DNA from: Streptomyces roseirectus
GTDB lineage: Bacteria > Actinomycetota > Actinomycetes > Streptomycetales > Streptomycetaceae
Direction: 5' to 3'
NCBI RefSeq assembly: GCF_014489635.1
Contig: NZ_CP060828.1
Coordinates: forward strand, 4,936,001-5,000,000
Length of the DNA: 64,000 nt
Program-made: the position numbers and the translations under genes
Notes under the pieces: generated by a model
The model's input: only the letters and a program-made list of their open reading frames with translations
What the model was told of the DNA's origin: nothing
Databases searched by the model: none
Part shown: positions 46,313 through 55,263 of the stretch, one piece after another
Layout: the number at the start of each line of letters is the position of its first letter
Position numbering within the stretch: position 1 is the first letter of the stretch

Positions 46313-47170
46313 TCAGTCGGGTGTGTTTTCTGGGCCGCCGAAATCGGGGCTGGTGTAGTCGGGGCTGGAGAAGCTGGGGCGGTGGCCGGGGGTGGGACCG
46401 TCGTCGGGGCTGGTGAAGCCGGGGCGGTCGTAGCCGATCTTGGGGAGGCGGCTCGTGGAGGACGGCGGGGGCGTCGGGGGGACGGTCGCCGCCGGGCCCT
46501 GTTCGGTCAGGGCCTCGCGGAAGTACGGCAGGAAACCGCGCTGCAACAGGGCCTCGCGCCACGCCTCCCGCGCGAGGGCGACCTCCTCGGCCTGCGCGTT
46601 GTACGGCCCGGCCTCCAGCGCGGGCCGGTTGCGCAGGGCCGTGAGCAGCAGTCCGACGGTGGCGACGAGGATCGCCAGCGCGGTGACCACCCCGAACACC
46701 CAGCCCGCGGTGACCAGCGCGTCGGCGAACGCCGGGGCCGGATCGAGCGCCTTCAGCAGATAGCCGACGAGCAGGAAGATCACCGCTGCCGTACCGGCGA
46801 GGACGGGGGTGAGCGCGGCGGCGACGGCGACGGCTCCCGCGCCGGCGGGCTCGGCGACGGCCTCGCCGAGCGAGGTGGCGATCCCCGTGTCACGGGCGGC
46901 CGGCTCACCGGCGTCCGCATCGCGGGTCGCGGGCGGCGCGGGCCGGCGCAGTTCCTCGCGGACCTTCACGTAATGCTGGTACTCGGTCGCCGCGGCCGCT
47001 GTGATGAACGCGGTGGCGCCCAGTGCCATGGTGCGCAGTTGTTCCGGGTTGAGACGCCGACCGGCGCCGGCCGGTGCCTCGTGCAGTGGGGCGGAGCGCA
47101 GCGCCTCGTCGAGGATCCGCTCGTACTCCTGGCGGTCCTCACTGTGCAGGTGCTGCGGAACGCTGTTCAT
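46313..47170 (-). CDS. Membrane protein of unknown function
   Basis: 285 aa from ATG 47170 (MNSVPQHLHSEDRQEYERIL), which has GGGGA upstream; ATG 47176 is two codons earlier. A soluble N-terminal part with a hydrophobic segment (LGATAFITAAAATEYQHY) is followed by two helices (PVLAGTAAVIFLLVGYLLKA, WVFGVVTALAILVATVGLLL). An amphipathic region and a Pro/Ser/Asp-rich tail with SPD(Y/D)-type repeats follow. I do not recognise a characterised family. Confidence 0.75.
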   Translation of the reverse strand: MNSVPQHLHSEDRQEYERILDEALRSAPLHEAPAGAGRRLNPEQLRTMALGATAFITAAAATEYQHYVKVREELRRPAPPATRDADAGEPAARDTGIATSLGEAVAEPAGAGAVAVAAALTPVLAGTAAVIFLLVGYLLKALDPAPAFADALVTAGWVFGVVTALAILVATVGLLLTALRNRPALEAGPYNAQAEEVALAREAWREALLQRGFLPYFREALTEQGPAATVPPTPPPSSTSRLPKIGYDRPGFTSPDDGPTPGHRPSFSSPDYTSPDFGGPENTPD

Positions 47171-47332
47171 GTGCATCCCCCGATGCTCCGTAGGGCTTGG
47201 GGCTCGCATGCCAACGAGCCGTCGGGCAGAAACGGAGGGGAGCCTGCTACGGATAAGCCGATGGTAGAGCGGCGACGGCTCACGGTGACAGGGGGTTTGC
47301 CGAAATTGGGCCCGGTCCCGCGCCGTCGGCGA

Positions 47333-48439
47333 TCAGTCCTCCATGCCGGTCGCCTGCCCGTTGAACGGACGATTATCCATGGGCAACTGTTGGACCAGCA
47401 GCTTTCCGGCCATGGTCACTCCGCCGTCCATGGCGATGGCGAGGCCGTCCGCGTAGACGTGCGGTCCCTCGACGTTCGGTCCTGACCGGTCCTCGCCGTC
47501 CTCGGAGCCGACTTCGCCCAGCAGATAGGGGATCGGGCTGTGGCCGTGAACGATCCGGGTGCCGCCGTACGTATCGAGCAGGGAGCGGACGGCGTCGGCG
47601 CCGCCCTCGTCGCGGAAGGAGAAGCGCTTGGTGAACTTGCGGAACAGGTCCCACACCTCGTCCGCGTCGTTGCGCGTGATCGTCTCGCGGACGGTGTCGT
47701 TGACGGCCTCGATCGAGTCGCCGTAGTCGAGATAGGCGGTCGTGTCGGAGTGGACGAGCAGGTGGCCGTCGACCTCCTCGACGGCGTCGAGGCGGGCCAT
47801 CCACTGGAGGTGGTGGTCCTGGAGGCGGTCCATGTCGGACTTCTGGCCGCCGTTGAGGAGCCAGGCCGCCTGGAAAGTGGCGGTGCCGGCGCCGGAGTTG
47901 ACGGGGGTGTCGCCGAACCGCTTCGCGCCGAGCAGGAGGAGTTCGTGATTGCCCATCAGGGCCTTGCAGTAGCCGCCGGCCGCGGCGGCCTCCGCGGACA
48001 GGCGCATGACGAGGTCGATCACGCCGATGCCGTCGGGGCCGCGGTCGGTGAAGTCGCCGAGGAACCAGAGGCGGGCGGTGCCGGCGCACCACTGGCCGGA
48101 CGCGTCGATCAGGCCCTGCTCCTGAAGGGCGGCGACAAGTTCGTCCAGGTAGCCGTGGACGTCGCCGACGACGAACAGGGGGCCGGGGCCGCCGCCGTCC
48201 ACCGGCCGTGCGGCCACCGGTTCGACCGTCGGCATCCTCAGCGTGTCACCCCGGTTGATGACCGGCAGGTCCCGCTGCGTGGGCGTGTACCCCTCGGGGT
48301 ACGGCTCGCCGGCGGGCACGGCGTTGCCGGGATGCTCTCCGTCGTACGGACCGGCCTCATGGACATACGCGGGCACCCGGAAGTCGCGCAACGTCGCCGT
48401 CCGTTCCGCCTCGGGTCCCTGACCGGCCCCCTGAGTCAT
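47333..48439 (-). CDS. Metallophosphoesterase
   Basis: 368 aa calcineurin-like phosphoesterase with dinuclear-metal motifs GDVHG (about residue 94), GDFTDRG and GNHE, and a late GGTRIVHGHSPIPYL. It resembles the PrpA/ApaH-type Ser/Thr phosphatase or diadenosine-tetraphosphatase group; the substrate is unclear. ATG 48439 gives a hydrophilic 85-residue lead before the domain. Confidence 0.92.
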   Translation of the reverse strand: MTQGAGQGPEAERTATLRDFRVPAYVHEAGPYDGEHPGNAVPAGEPYPEGYTPTQRDLPVINRGDTLRMPTVEPVAARPVDGGGPGPLFVVGDVHGYLDELVAALQEQGLIDASGQWCAGTARLWFLGDFTDRGPDGIGVIDLVMRLSAEAAAAGGYCKALMGNHELLLLGAKRFGDTPVNSGAGTATFQAAWLLNGGQKSDMDRLQDHHLQWMARLDAVEEVDGHLLVHSDTTAYLDYGDSIEAVNDTVRETITRNDADEVWDLFRKFTKRFSFRDEGGADAVRSLLDTYGGTRIVHGHSPIPYLLGEVGSEDGEDRSGPNVEGPHVYADGLAIAMDGGVTMAGKLLVQQLPMDNRPFNGQATGMED

Positions 48440-49872
48440 CAGACCCCTCCACCATCGCGCCGCATCTGCACCGCTTCGGACTGCCTGGTCGCAGCGGCCC
48501 GCGGTGTCGTGGGCCCATCATAGGAATGCGGATCGGGCCGTGTGATGACCCAGGGGTGGTGAATCGCCTCCACCCCCCACCACATCACGGCATTCGCCCC
48601 AATTACCCCTCCCCCAGCCCCCACCCACACCCACCACACACCTCACGCACACCCCGAGCCGACCGACTCCGCACGAGGTCTCCGACGAGAGCCGAACGGG
48701 GGAGCCGGGGAGGGGGGCGAGGGGGGAGGGGGCTGGGGGAGCCGAATGGAGGAGCTGAGCGCGAGCCGGGGGGAGAGGGGTTGAGGGGGAGCCGACTGGA
48801 GAGGGCGGAGGGAGCCGAGGGGGGGAAGGGAGCTGAGGGAGCGGCGAGAGGCGAGGGCTGAGGGGGAGGCGGGAGGAGAGGCGCTGAGGGAGGAGCGAGG
48901 GCTGAGGGAGAGGGGTCGAGATGAGGGGGCCGGTCTCACGAACGCCACCCTTACGAGGCCGCACGACGGGACGGGGCACGGGGTTCCCGCGGAGCAGCCG
49001 AACGCCGCGCTCACGAGGCCCGTACGGCAGGGTGGGACGACGAGACCGTGGCGGGCCGGGTGGACGTCGTACTCGCGGGAAGCGTAGGGCGAGACGGTTG
49101 CCGACCGGGAAGCGGACGCCGTACGACAAGGCGGGACGGGGCTGCTCCGGACGAGCGGACGTCGCGCCGGCGGGGCCGCATCGGCGCGGGTACGAGGTGG
49201 TTCCGGACCGGCGGAGCACCCACGCAGGACAGCGCGCCCCGAGCCTGTGGACGAACCCGCACGCACCTGGCGACGACACCCCGTCAGATCGTGCAGCCGA
49301 TCAGCCGCCGCCAACTTCACAGCTCACGGCCCCGCCGGGGTTGGTGTCCCGCCGGGCGGTGCGGCGATGCGAGGCTGTCGGCCTCCACCCGGAGCCGGAG
49401 CCGGAGCCGCGCCCACCGCCCCGTCCGGCCAGGGCGTGGGCTGTTCACCGGCGCCAGCCCTCCGACGCGATGCGCGGGCGCTGGCCCAGCGGGCCGCCCC
49501 GCCGAGTCACCGACTCCGCGCCGACACCCCACTCAGCGGGACGTGACCTCGCTGGGGCCACCACAGGCCGTCGTCCCCAACCGGCCCCTATGGCTGGACG
49601 CAGCTTCGAAGGAATCGCCCCCTCGCGCCCCCGCCCGCGCCGACGTGGTTCGACGGGAACGGCTGCACCGCGGACAGGCGACCACCGGACCACACCACCC
49701 AGCCCGGCCCTTCCTAATCGCGGCGACACCCACGCCACCCGCCGGCTCGGCGTGGCGGGCCCGGGATTCGCCGCCCGGACACGCTGCCGCGAGGCGACCC
49801 GCCGGGCCCGTCCCGGGGATTCGTCCGAGGCACCGCCTCCGGCGGAAACCCGGGGTCCCCGGAGGGGACCGG
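48440..49872. other. Gene-poor stretch with polypyrimidine and polypurine tracts
   Basis: 1433 bases with open frames on all strands but no frame having coding character or recognisable similarity. 48560-48660 is C-rich (CCCCCACC, CACACC units). 48665-48930 is a long G/A-rich tract built on GAGGG(A)GCCGA-like units. 48950-49170 has degenerate CGTACGRCARGGYGGGACG-like repeats. It could be decayed genes or a structural region. Confidence 0.55.
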
Positions 49873-50985
49873 TTACGTGCCCTCGGGGTTGCGTGGGGGG
49901 CTGACCGTGGTGCGGGGTGGGCGGCGTTGGGAGGAGGTTCGGATGATCAGTTCGGTTGGTATTACCTGCTCGACGGGGTGGTCGGAGTGGACGCCTTCGA
50001 TGGCGTCGATGAGGAGTTGGACCACGGCTGTGCCGATGCGGCGGGGTTTGAGGGAGAGGGTGGTGATGGGCGGCTCGGTGCTCGCGTAGACCGTGGATTC
50101 GCTGCAGCAGACGAGGAGGAGGTCTTCCGGTACGCGCAGTCCGTAGCGGCGGGCGGCGGCGAGGAGGTCCGTGCCGTTGGGGTCGAAGAGGCCGTAGACC
50201 GCGTCGGGCCGGTCGGGGCGGGCGAGGAGGCGATCGGCGGCGACGGCGCCCGCGCACGGATCGTGCGCCGGATACGCCTCGTACACCGGATCCTGGCCCA
50301 CCCGCTCGCACCAGCGCAGATACGCGGTCGTCGACAGATGCGTGTACGTGTCGGTCGTGGTCCCCGTCAGCAGCCCGATCCGCCGCGCTCCGGCGTCCGC
50401 GAGGTGGTCGAGGATGTCCAGCACGGCGGCCTCGTGGTCGTTGTCGACCCACGCGGTGACCGGCAGCGGACCGGCGGGGCGCCCGTCGGAGACGACGGGT
50501 AAACCCTGCCGGACGAGCTCGCCGACGACCGGATCCTGATCGGACGGATCGATGACGACCGTCCCGTCCAGGGCGACGTTCGACCACACGTCGTGCCGCG
50601 AGGTCGCCGGGAGGATGACGAGCGCGTAGCCGCGGGCGAGCGCGGCGGACGTGGCGGCTCTGGCCATCTCCGCGAAGTACGCGAACTCGGTGAAGGTGAA
50701 AGGTTCATCCCCGTACGTGGTGACGGTCAGCCCGATGAGGCCGGACTTCCCGGTACGGAGCGTGCGGGCCGCGGCCGACGGGCGGTAGCCCAGCCGGTCG
50801 GCGACCTCGCGGACGTGGCGTCGGGTGGCATCAGGGAGCCTGCCCTTGCCGTTCAGGGCGTCGGAGACGGTCGTGATGGACACTCCGGCGGCGGCGGCCA
50901 CGTCCCTGATGCCCGCTCGGCCCGGCCGGCTGCCTCGGCGTGAGGTTTCCGCGCGGCTCACCTGGTGCTTCCCTGCTGCTGTCAT
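49873..50985 (-). CDS. LacI-family transcriptional regulator
   Basis: 370 aa. HTH near residue 30 (IRDVAAAAGVSITTVSDALN, then GKGRLPDATRRHVREVADRL) and a periplasmic-binding-like effector domain, closest in style to sugar-responsive repressors. ATG 50985 is used; TACTAT at 51000-50995 lies 9 bases upstream with no ribosome site, so the mRNA could be leaderless or nearly so. No sugar transport or catabolic gene is adjacent, so the target is unknown. Confidence 0.9.
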   Translation of the reverse strand: MTAAGKHQVSRAETSRRGSRPGRAGIRDVAAAAGVSITTVSDALNGKGRLPDATRRHVREVADRLGYRPSAAARTLRTGKSGLIGLTVTTYGDEPFTFTEFAYFAEMARAATSAALARGYALVILPATSRHDVWSNVALDGTVVIDPSDQDPVVGELVRQGLPVVSDGRPAGPLPVTAWVDNDHEAAVLDILDHLADAGARRIGLLTGTTTDTYTHLSTTAYLRWCERVGQDPVYEAYPAHDPCAGAVAADRLLARPDRPDAVYGLFDPNGTDLLAAARRYGLRVPEDLLLVCCSESTVYASTEPPITTLSLKPRRIGTAVVQLLIDAIEGVHSDHPVEQVIPTELIIRTSSQRRPPRTTVSPPRNPEGT

Positions 50986-51386
50986 GGCGTGCCGATAGTA
51001 GGGCTCAGGAGGTGGGGTAGGGCGGACGCATATGCACGCATTGACAGGCACGTTTCTGCAAGGTCAAGAATAGGTAACTGCCTCAGAAATAAAGGTAGTT
51101 GACCCATTCAACAGTAATACGTGCGGTGTCTGCGCTGATGAGCCTGGCGAGCAACCGATGTTTCGAAGAGGTCTCAACTCACCTGGACGAGGGATGCGCG
51201 CCACGGCGCGTGCCACCGGCGCGTAGATATATGTACGGCGCGCCCCTCGTTTCGTCGCCCTTGATGCCCTGTTGCCCCGGATGCCCCTGTGAGCAACGAG
51301 GCCCGACCCGGCGCTGACGTGAGCGGGCCGAATCCTCATAAGGTGAGGAGAATTGAATCCCGGCGGTGGCCACGAGGAGGACTGCG
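50986..51386. other. lacI-hisC divergent gap with an AT-rich core
   Basis: 401 bases without a gene. 51050-51125 is clearly poorer in GC than its neighbours. It has an inverted repeat GGTCAA (51062-51067) / TTGACC (51099-51104) and a direct repeat GGTAACTG / GGTAGTTG. Promoters of both genes probably lie here; the repeat is a candidate regulator site. Confidence 0.45.
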
Positions 51387-52463
51387 GTGAGCGAGACGAG
51401 CCCCAAGCTGCGGGTCGAGCTGGAGGGGATCCCGACCTACAAGCCGGGCAGGCCGGCGGCGGAGGGCGGCCCGGTGGCCTACAAGCTGTCCTCCAACGAG
51501 AACCCCTATCCGCCGCTGCCCGGCGTGCTGGAGACCGTCACGGCCGCCGCCTCGTCCTTCAACCGCTACCCGGACATGGCGTGCACCGCGCTGACCCAGG
51601 AGCTGGCCGACCGCTTCGGCGTCCCGGTCACCCACCTGGCCACCGGCACCGGCTCGGTCGGCGTCGCCCAGCAGCTCCTCCAGGCCACCTCGGGCCCCGG
51701 CGACGAGGTCATCTACGCCTGGCGCTCCTTCGAGGCGTACCCGATCATCACCCAGATCAGCGGCGCGACCTCGGTCCAGGTCCCGCTCGCCCCGGGCGAC
51801 GTCCACGACCTCGACGCGATGCTCGCCGCGATCACCAACCGGACCCGCCTGATCTTCGTCTGCAACCCCAACAACCCGACGGGGACGGCCGTCCGGCGGG
51901 CCGAGCTGGAGCGGTTCCTGGACCGGGTGCCGGGCGACGTCCTGGTCGTCCTCGACGAGGCGTACCGCGAGTTCGTCCGCGACGCCGACGTCCCCGACGG
52001 CGTCGAGCTGTACCGGGACCGGCCCAACGTCTGTGTCCTGCGCACGTTCTCCAAGGCGTACGGTCTGGCGGGCCTGCGGGTCGGCTTCGCGATCGCCCAC
52101 GAGCCCGTCGCCGCAGCCCTGCGCAAGACGGCGGTCCCCTTCGGTGTCACCCAGCTCGCGCAGGACGCCGCCGTCGCCTCGCTGCGCGCGGAGGACGAAC
52201 TGCTGGGCCGCGTCGGCTCCCTGGTCTCCGAGCGCACGCGCGTGGTGAACGCGCTGCGCACCCAGGGCTGGACCGTCCCCGACACCCAGGCCAACTTCGT
52301 CTGGCTCGCCCTCGCCGAGCGCACCCCGGCGTTCGCCGCCGCCTGCGAACAGGCCGGCGTCGTCGTCCGCCCCTTCCCCGAGGGCGCCCGCGTCACGATC
52401 GGCGAGACCGAGGCCAACGACATCTTCCTGAAGGTGACGGAGGAGTTCCTGAAGGAGGGGTGA
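51387..52463 (+). CDS. hisC: Histidinol-phosphate / aromatic aminotransferase
   Basis: 358 aa fold-type I PLP enzyme. N-terminal [16 protein letters not shown], substrate region [23 protein letters not shown] and the PLP lysine in [15 protein letters not shown]. It acts in histidine biosynthesis and/or as an aromatic aminotransferase. It is outside the his operon, so it is a second hisC-like copy (hisC2/pat) by position. GTG 51387 has GAGGAGGA 6 bases upstream and gives [13 protein letters not shown] termini seen in relatives. Confidence 0.92.
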   Translation: MSETSPKLRVELEGIPTYKPGRPAAEGGPVAYKLSSNENPYPPLPGVLETVTAAASSFNRYPDMACTALTQELADRFGVPVTHLATGTGSVGVAQQLLQATSGPGDEVIYAWRSFEAYPIITQISGATSVQVPLAPGDVHDLDAMLAAITNRTRLIFVCNPNNPTGTAVRRAELERFLDRVPGDVLVVLDEAYREFVRDADVPDGVELYRDRPNVCVLRTFSKAYGLAGLRVGFAIAHEPVAAALRKTAVPFGVTQLAQDAAVASLRAEDELLGRVGSLVSERTRVVNALRTQGWTVPDTQANFVWLALAERTPAFAAACEQAGVVVRPFPEGARVTIGETEANDIFLKVTEEFLKEG

Positions 52464-52568
52464 GGGTCCCCCAGGGGGGCTGTGACCCATAGGACAGGGG
52501 GCCTGTGACCAATCAGGCCCCCCCTCCCGTCAAGTCTCGAACGGGTATGCGCCATAATTGCTTGTGAA

Positions 52569-52584
52569 TGTGAACGCGTTCACA
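52569..52584. promoter_or_regulatory. Rex operator (ROP) upstream of cydABCD
   Basis: TGTGAACGCGTTCACA is a perfect 16-bp palindrome and an exact match to the Rex operator of Streptomyces cyd promoters. It sits 84 bases before the cydA GTG, just downstream of the -10-like CATAAT at 52551-52556. Rex, an NADH/NAD+ sensor, derepresses cyd when oxygen is limiting. Confidence 0.92.
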
Positions 52585-52667
52585 AGCGTGTCCCAGTTGC
52601 TCCGCTGTTGTGCGTGACATAAGGGGCAAACTGCCGCAGTACCACGGCACGTAAGGAGACTGACGAC

Positions 52668-54176
52668 GTGGAAATGGCCTTGGCGCCAGAGACACTGGCG
52701 CGCTGGCAGTTCGGCATCACGACCGTCTACCACTTCCTCTTCGTCCCCCTGACGATCTCGCTCGCGGCGCTCACCGCCGGGCTGGAGACCGCGTGGGTGC
52801 GGACCGGCAAGGAGAAGTACCTCAGGGCGACGAAGTTCTGGGGCAAGCTCTTCCTGATCAACATCGCGATGGGCGTCGTCACCGGCATCGTCCAGGAGTT
52901 CCAGTTCGGCATGAACTGGTCCGACTACTCGCGCTTCGTCGGGGACGTCTTCGGCGCTCCCCTCGCCTTCGAGGCCCTGATCGCCTTCTTCTTCGAGTCC
53001 ACCTTCATCGGCCTGTGGATCTTCGGCTGGGACAAGCTCCCGAAGAAGATCCACGTGGCCTGCATGTGGATGGTCTCGATCGGCACGATCCTGTCGGCCT
53101 ACTTCATCCTCGCGGCGAACTCCTGGATGCAGCACCCGGTCGGCTACCGGATCAACGAGGCCAAGGGCCGCGCCGAACTCACCGACTTCTGGCTGGTCCT
53201 GACCCAGAACACCGCGCTCGCCCAGGCGTTTCACACCCTGACGGCCGCGTTCCTGACCGGCGGCGCGTTCATGGTCGGCATCTCCGCCTTCCACCTGGTC
53301 CGCAGGCGGCACATCGTCGAGATGAAGACGACCCTGCGCCTCGGCCTGATCACGGTCGTCGTCGCCGGGCTGCTCACCGCGATCAGCGGCGACACCCTCG
53401 GCAAGGTCATGTTCAAGCAGCAGCCGATGAAGATGGCCGCCGCCGAGGCCCTGTGGGACGGCGAGGCGCCCGCGCCGTTCTCCGTCTTCGCCTACGGCGA
53501 CGTCGACAAGGGCCACAACAAGGTCGCCATAGAGATCCCGGGCCTGCTGTCCTTCCTCGCGAACGACGACTTCACCTCGCACGTCCCCGGCATCAACGAC
53601 GTCAACAAGGCCGAGCAGGCGAAGTTCGGACCCGGCGACTACCGCCCCAACATCCCGGTCGCCTACTGGGGCTTCCGCTGGATGATCGGCTTCGGCATGA
53701 CCTCGCTGGCCCTCGGCATGGTGGGCCTGTGGCTCACCCGCAAGAAGTTCATGCTGCCCGAGCACCTGAGGACCGGTGAGGACGAGGTGCCGCACCTGGT
53801 CCTCTTCAAGAACAAGGCGCTCGGCCCTCAACTGACCACCTGGTACTGGCGCCTGGCGATCTGGACCCTGGCCTTCCCGCTGATCGCCAACTCCTGGGGC
53901 TGGATCTTCACCGAGATGGGCCGTCAGCCCTGGGTCGTCTACGGCATCTTCCAGACCCGCGACGCGGTCTCCCCCGGCGTCTCCCAGGCCGAGATCCTGA
54001 CCTCGATGATCGCCTTCACCACGCTGTACGCGATCCTCGCCGTCGTCGAGGTGAAACTGCTCGTCAAGTACGTGAAGGCCGGCCCGCCCGAGCTGACCGA
54101 GGCCGACCTCAACCCGCCCACGAAGATCGGCGGCGAGGCGCGTGACGCCGACAAGCCGATGGCCTTCTCGTACTAG
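52668..54176 (+). CDS. cydA: Cytochrome bd oxidase subunit I
   Basis: 502 aa with nine predicted helices. Family motifs are LARWQFGITTVYHFLFVPLT (haem-ligand His), WMVSIGTILSAYFILAANSW and the GRQPW motif (EMGRQPWVVYGI). The periplasmic quinol (Q) loop is short, as usual in actinobacteria. It binds haems b558, b595 and d in the quinol oxidase. GTG 52668 has AAGGAG upstream; ATG 52674 is the alternative. First gene of cydA-cydB-cydCD. Confidence 0.97.
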   Translation: MEMALAPETLARWQFGITTVYHFLFVPLTISLAALTAGLETAWVRTGKEKYLRATKFWGKLFLINIAMGVVTGIVQEFQFGMNWSDYSRFVGDVFGAPLAFEALIAFFFESTFIGLWIFGWDKLPKKIHVACMWMVSIGTILSAYFILAANSWMQHPVGYRINEAKGRAELTDFWLVLTQNTALAQAFHTLTAAFLTGGAFMVGISAFHLVRRRHIVEMKTTLRLGLITVVVAGLLTAISGDTLGKVMFKQQPMKMAAAEALWDGEAPAPFSVFAYGDVDKGHNKVAIEIPGLLSFLANDDFTSHVPGINDVNKAEQAKFGPGDYRPNIPVAYWGFRWMIGFGMTSLALGMVGLWLTRKKFMLPEHLRTGEDEVPHLVLFKNKALGPQLTTWYWRLAIWTLAFPLIANSWGWIFTEMGRQPWVVYGIFQTRDAVSPGVSQAEILTSMIAFTTLYAILAVVEVKLLVKYVKAGPPELTEADLNPPTKIGGEARDADKPMAFSY

Positions 54177-54196
54177 GCCGAGGGAGCTGCACCGTC

Positions 54197-55198
<1,002 letters not shown>

Positions 55199-55205
55199 GT
55201 CCGAC

Positions 55206-55263
55206 AGGGCGATGTTTCACGTGAAACATCGCCCTGGACCGAAGGGCATGTTTCACGTGAAAC
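55206..55263. other. Two parS sites between cydB and cydCD, first within a 30-bp palindrome
   Basis: Perfect parS at 55214-55227 is the centre of a perfect 30-base palindrome (55206-55235) that begins 7 bases past the cydB stop. A second perfect parS at 55250-55263 contains the likely GTG start of cydCD. Centre spacing is 36 bases. Confidence 0.92.

Noticed and set aside
48921..49904. Open frame of 327 codons on the plus strand (and opposite-strand frames) in the gene-poor region
   Set aside because: Arg/Gly/Pro-rich with no domain, no convincing ribosome site and overlapping frames of equal quality; not called as genes.
51060..51340. Possible tRNA or attachment site in the lacI-hisC gap
   Set aside because: No T-loop GGTTCRA or cloverleaf arrangement found on either strand.
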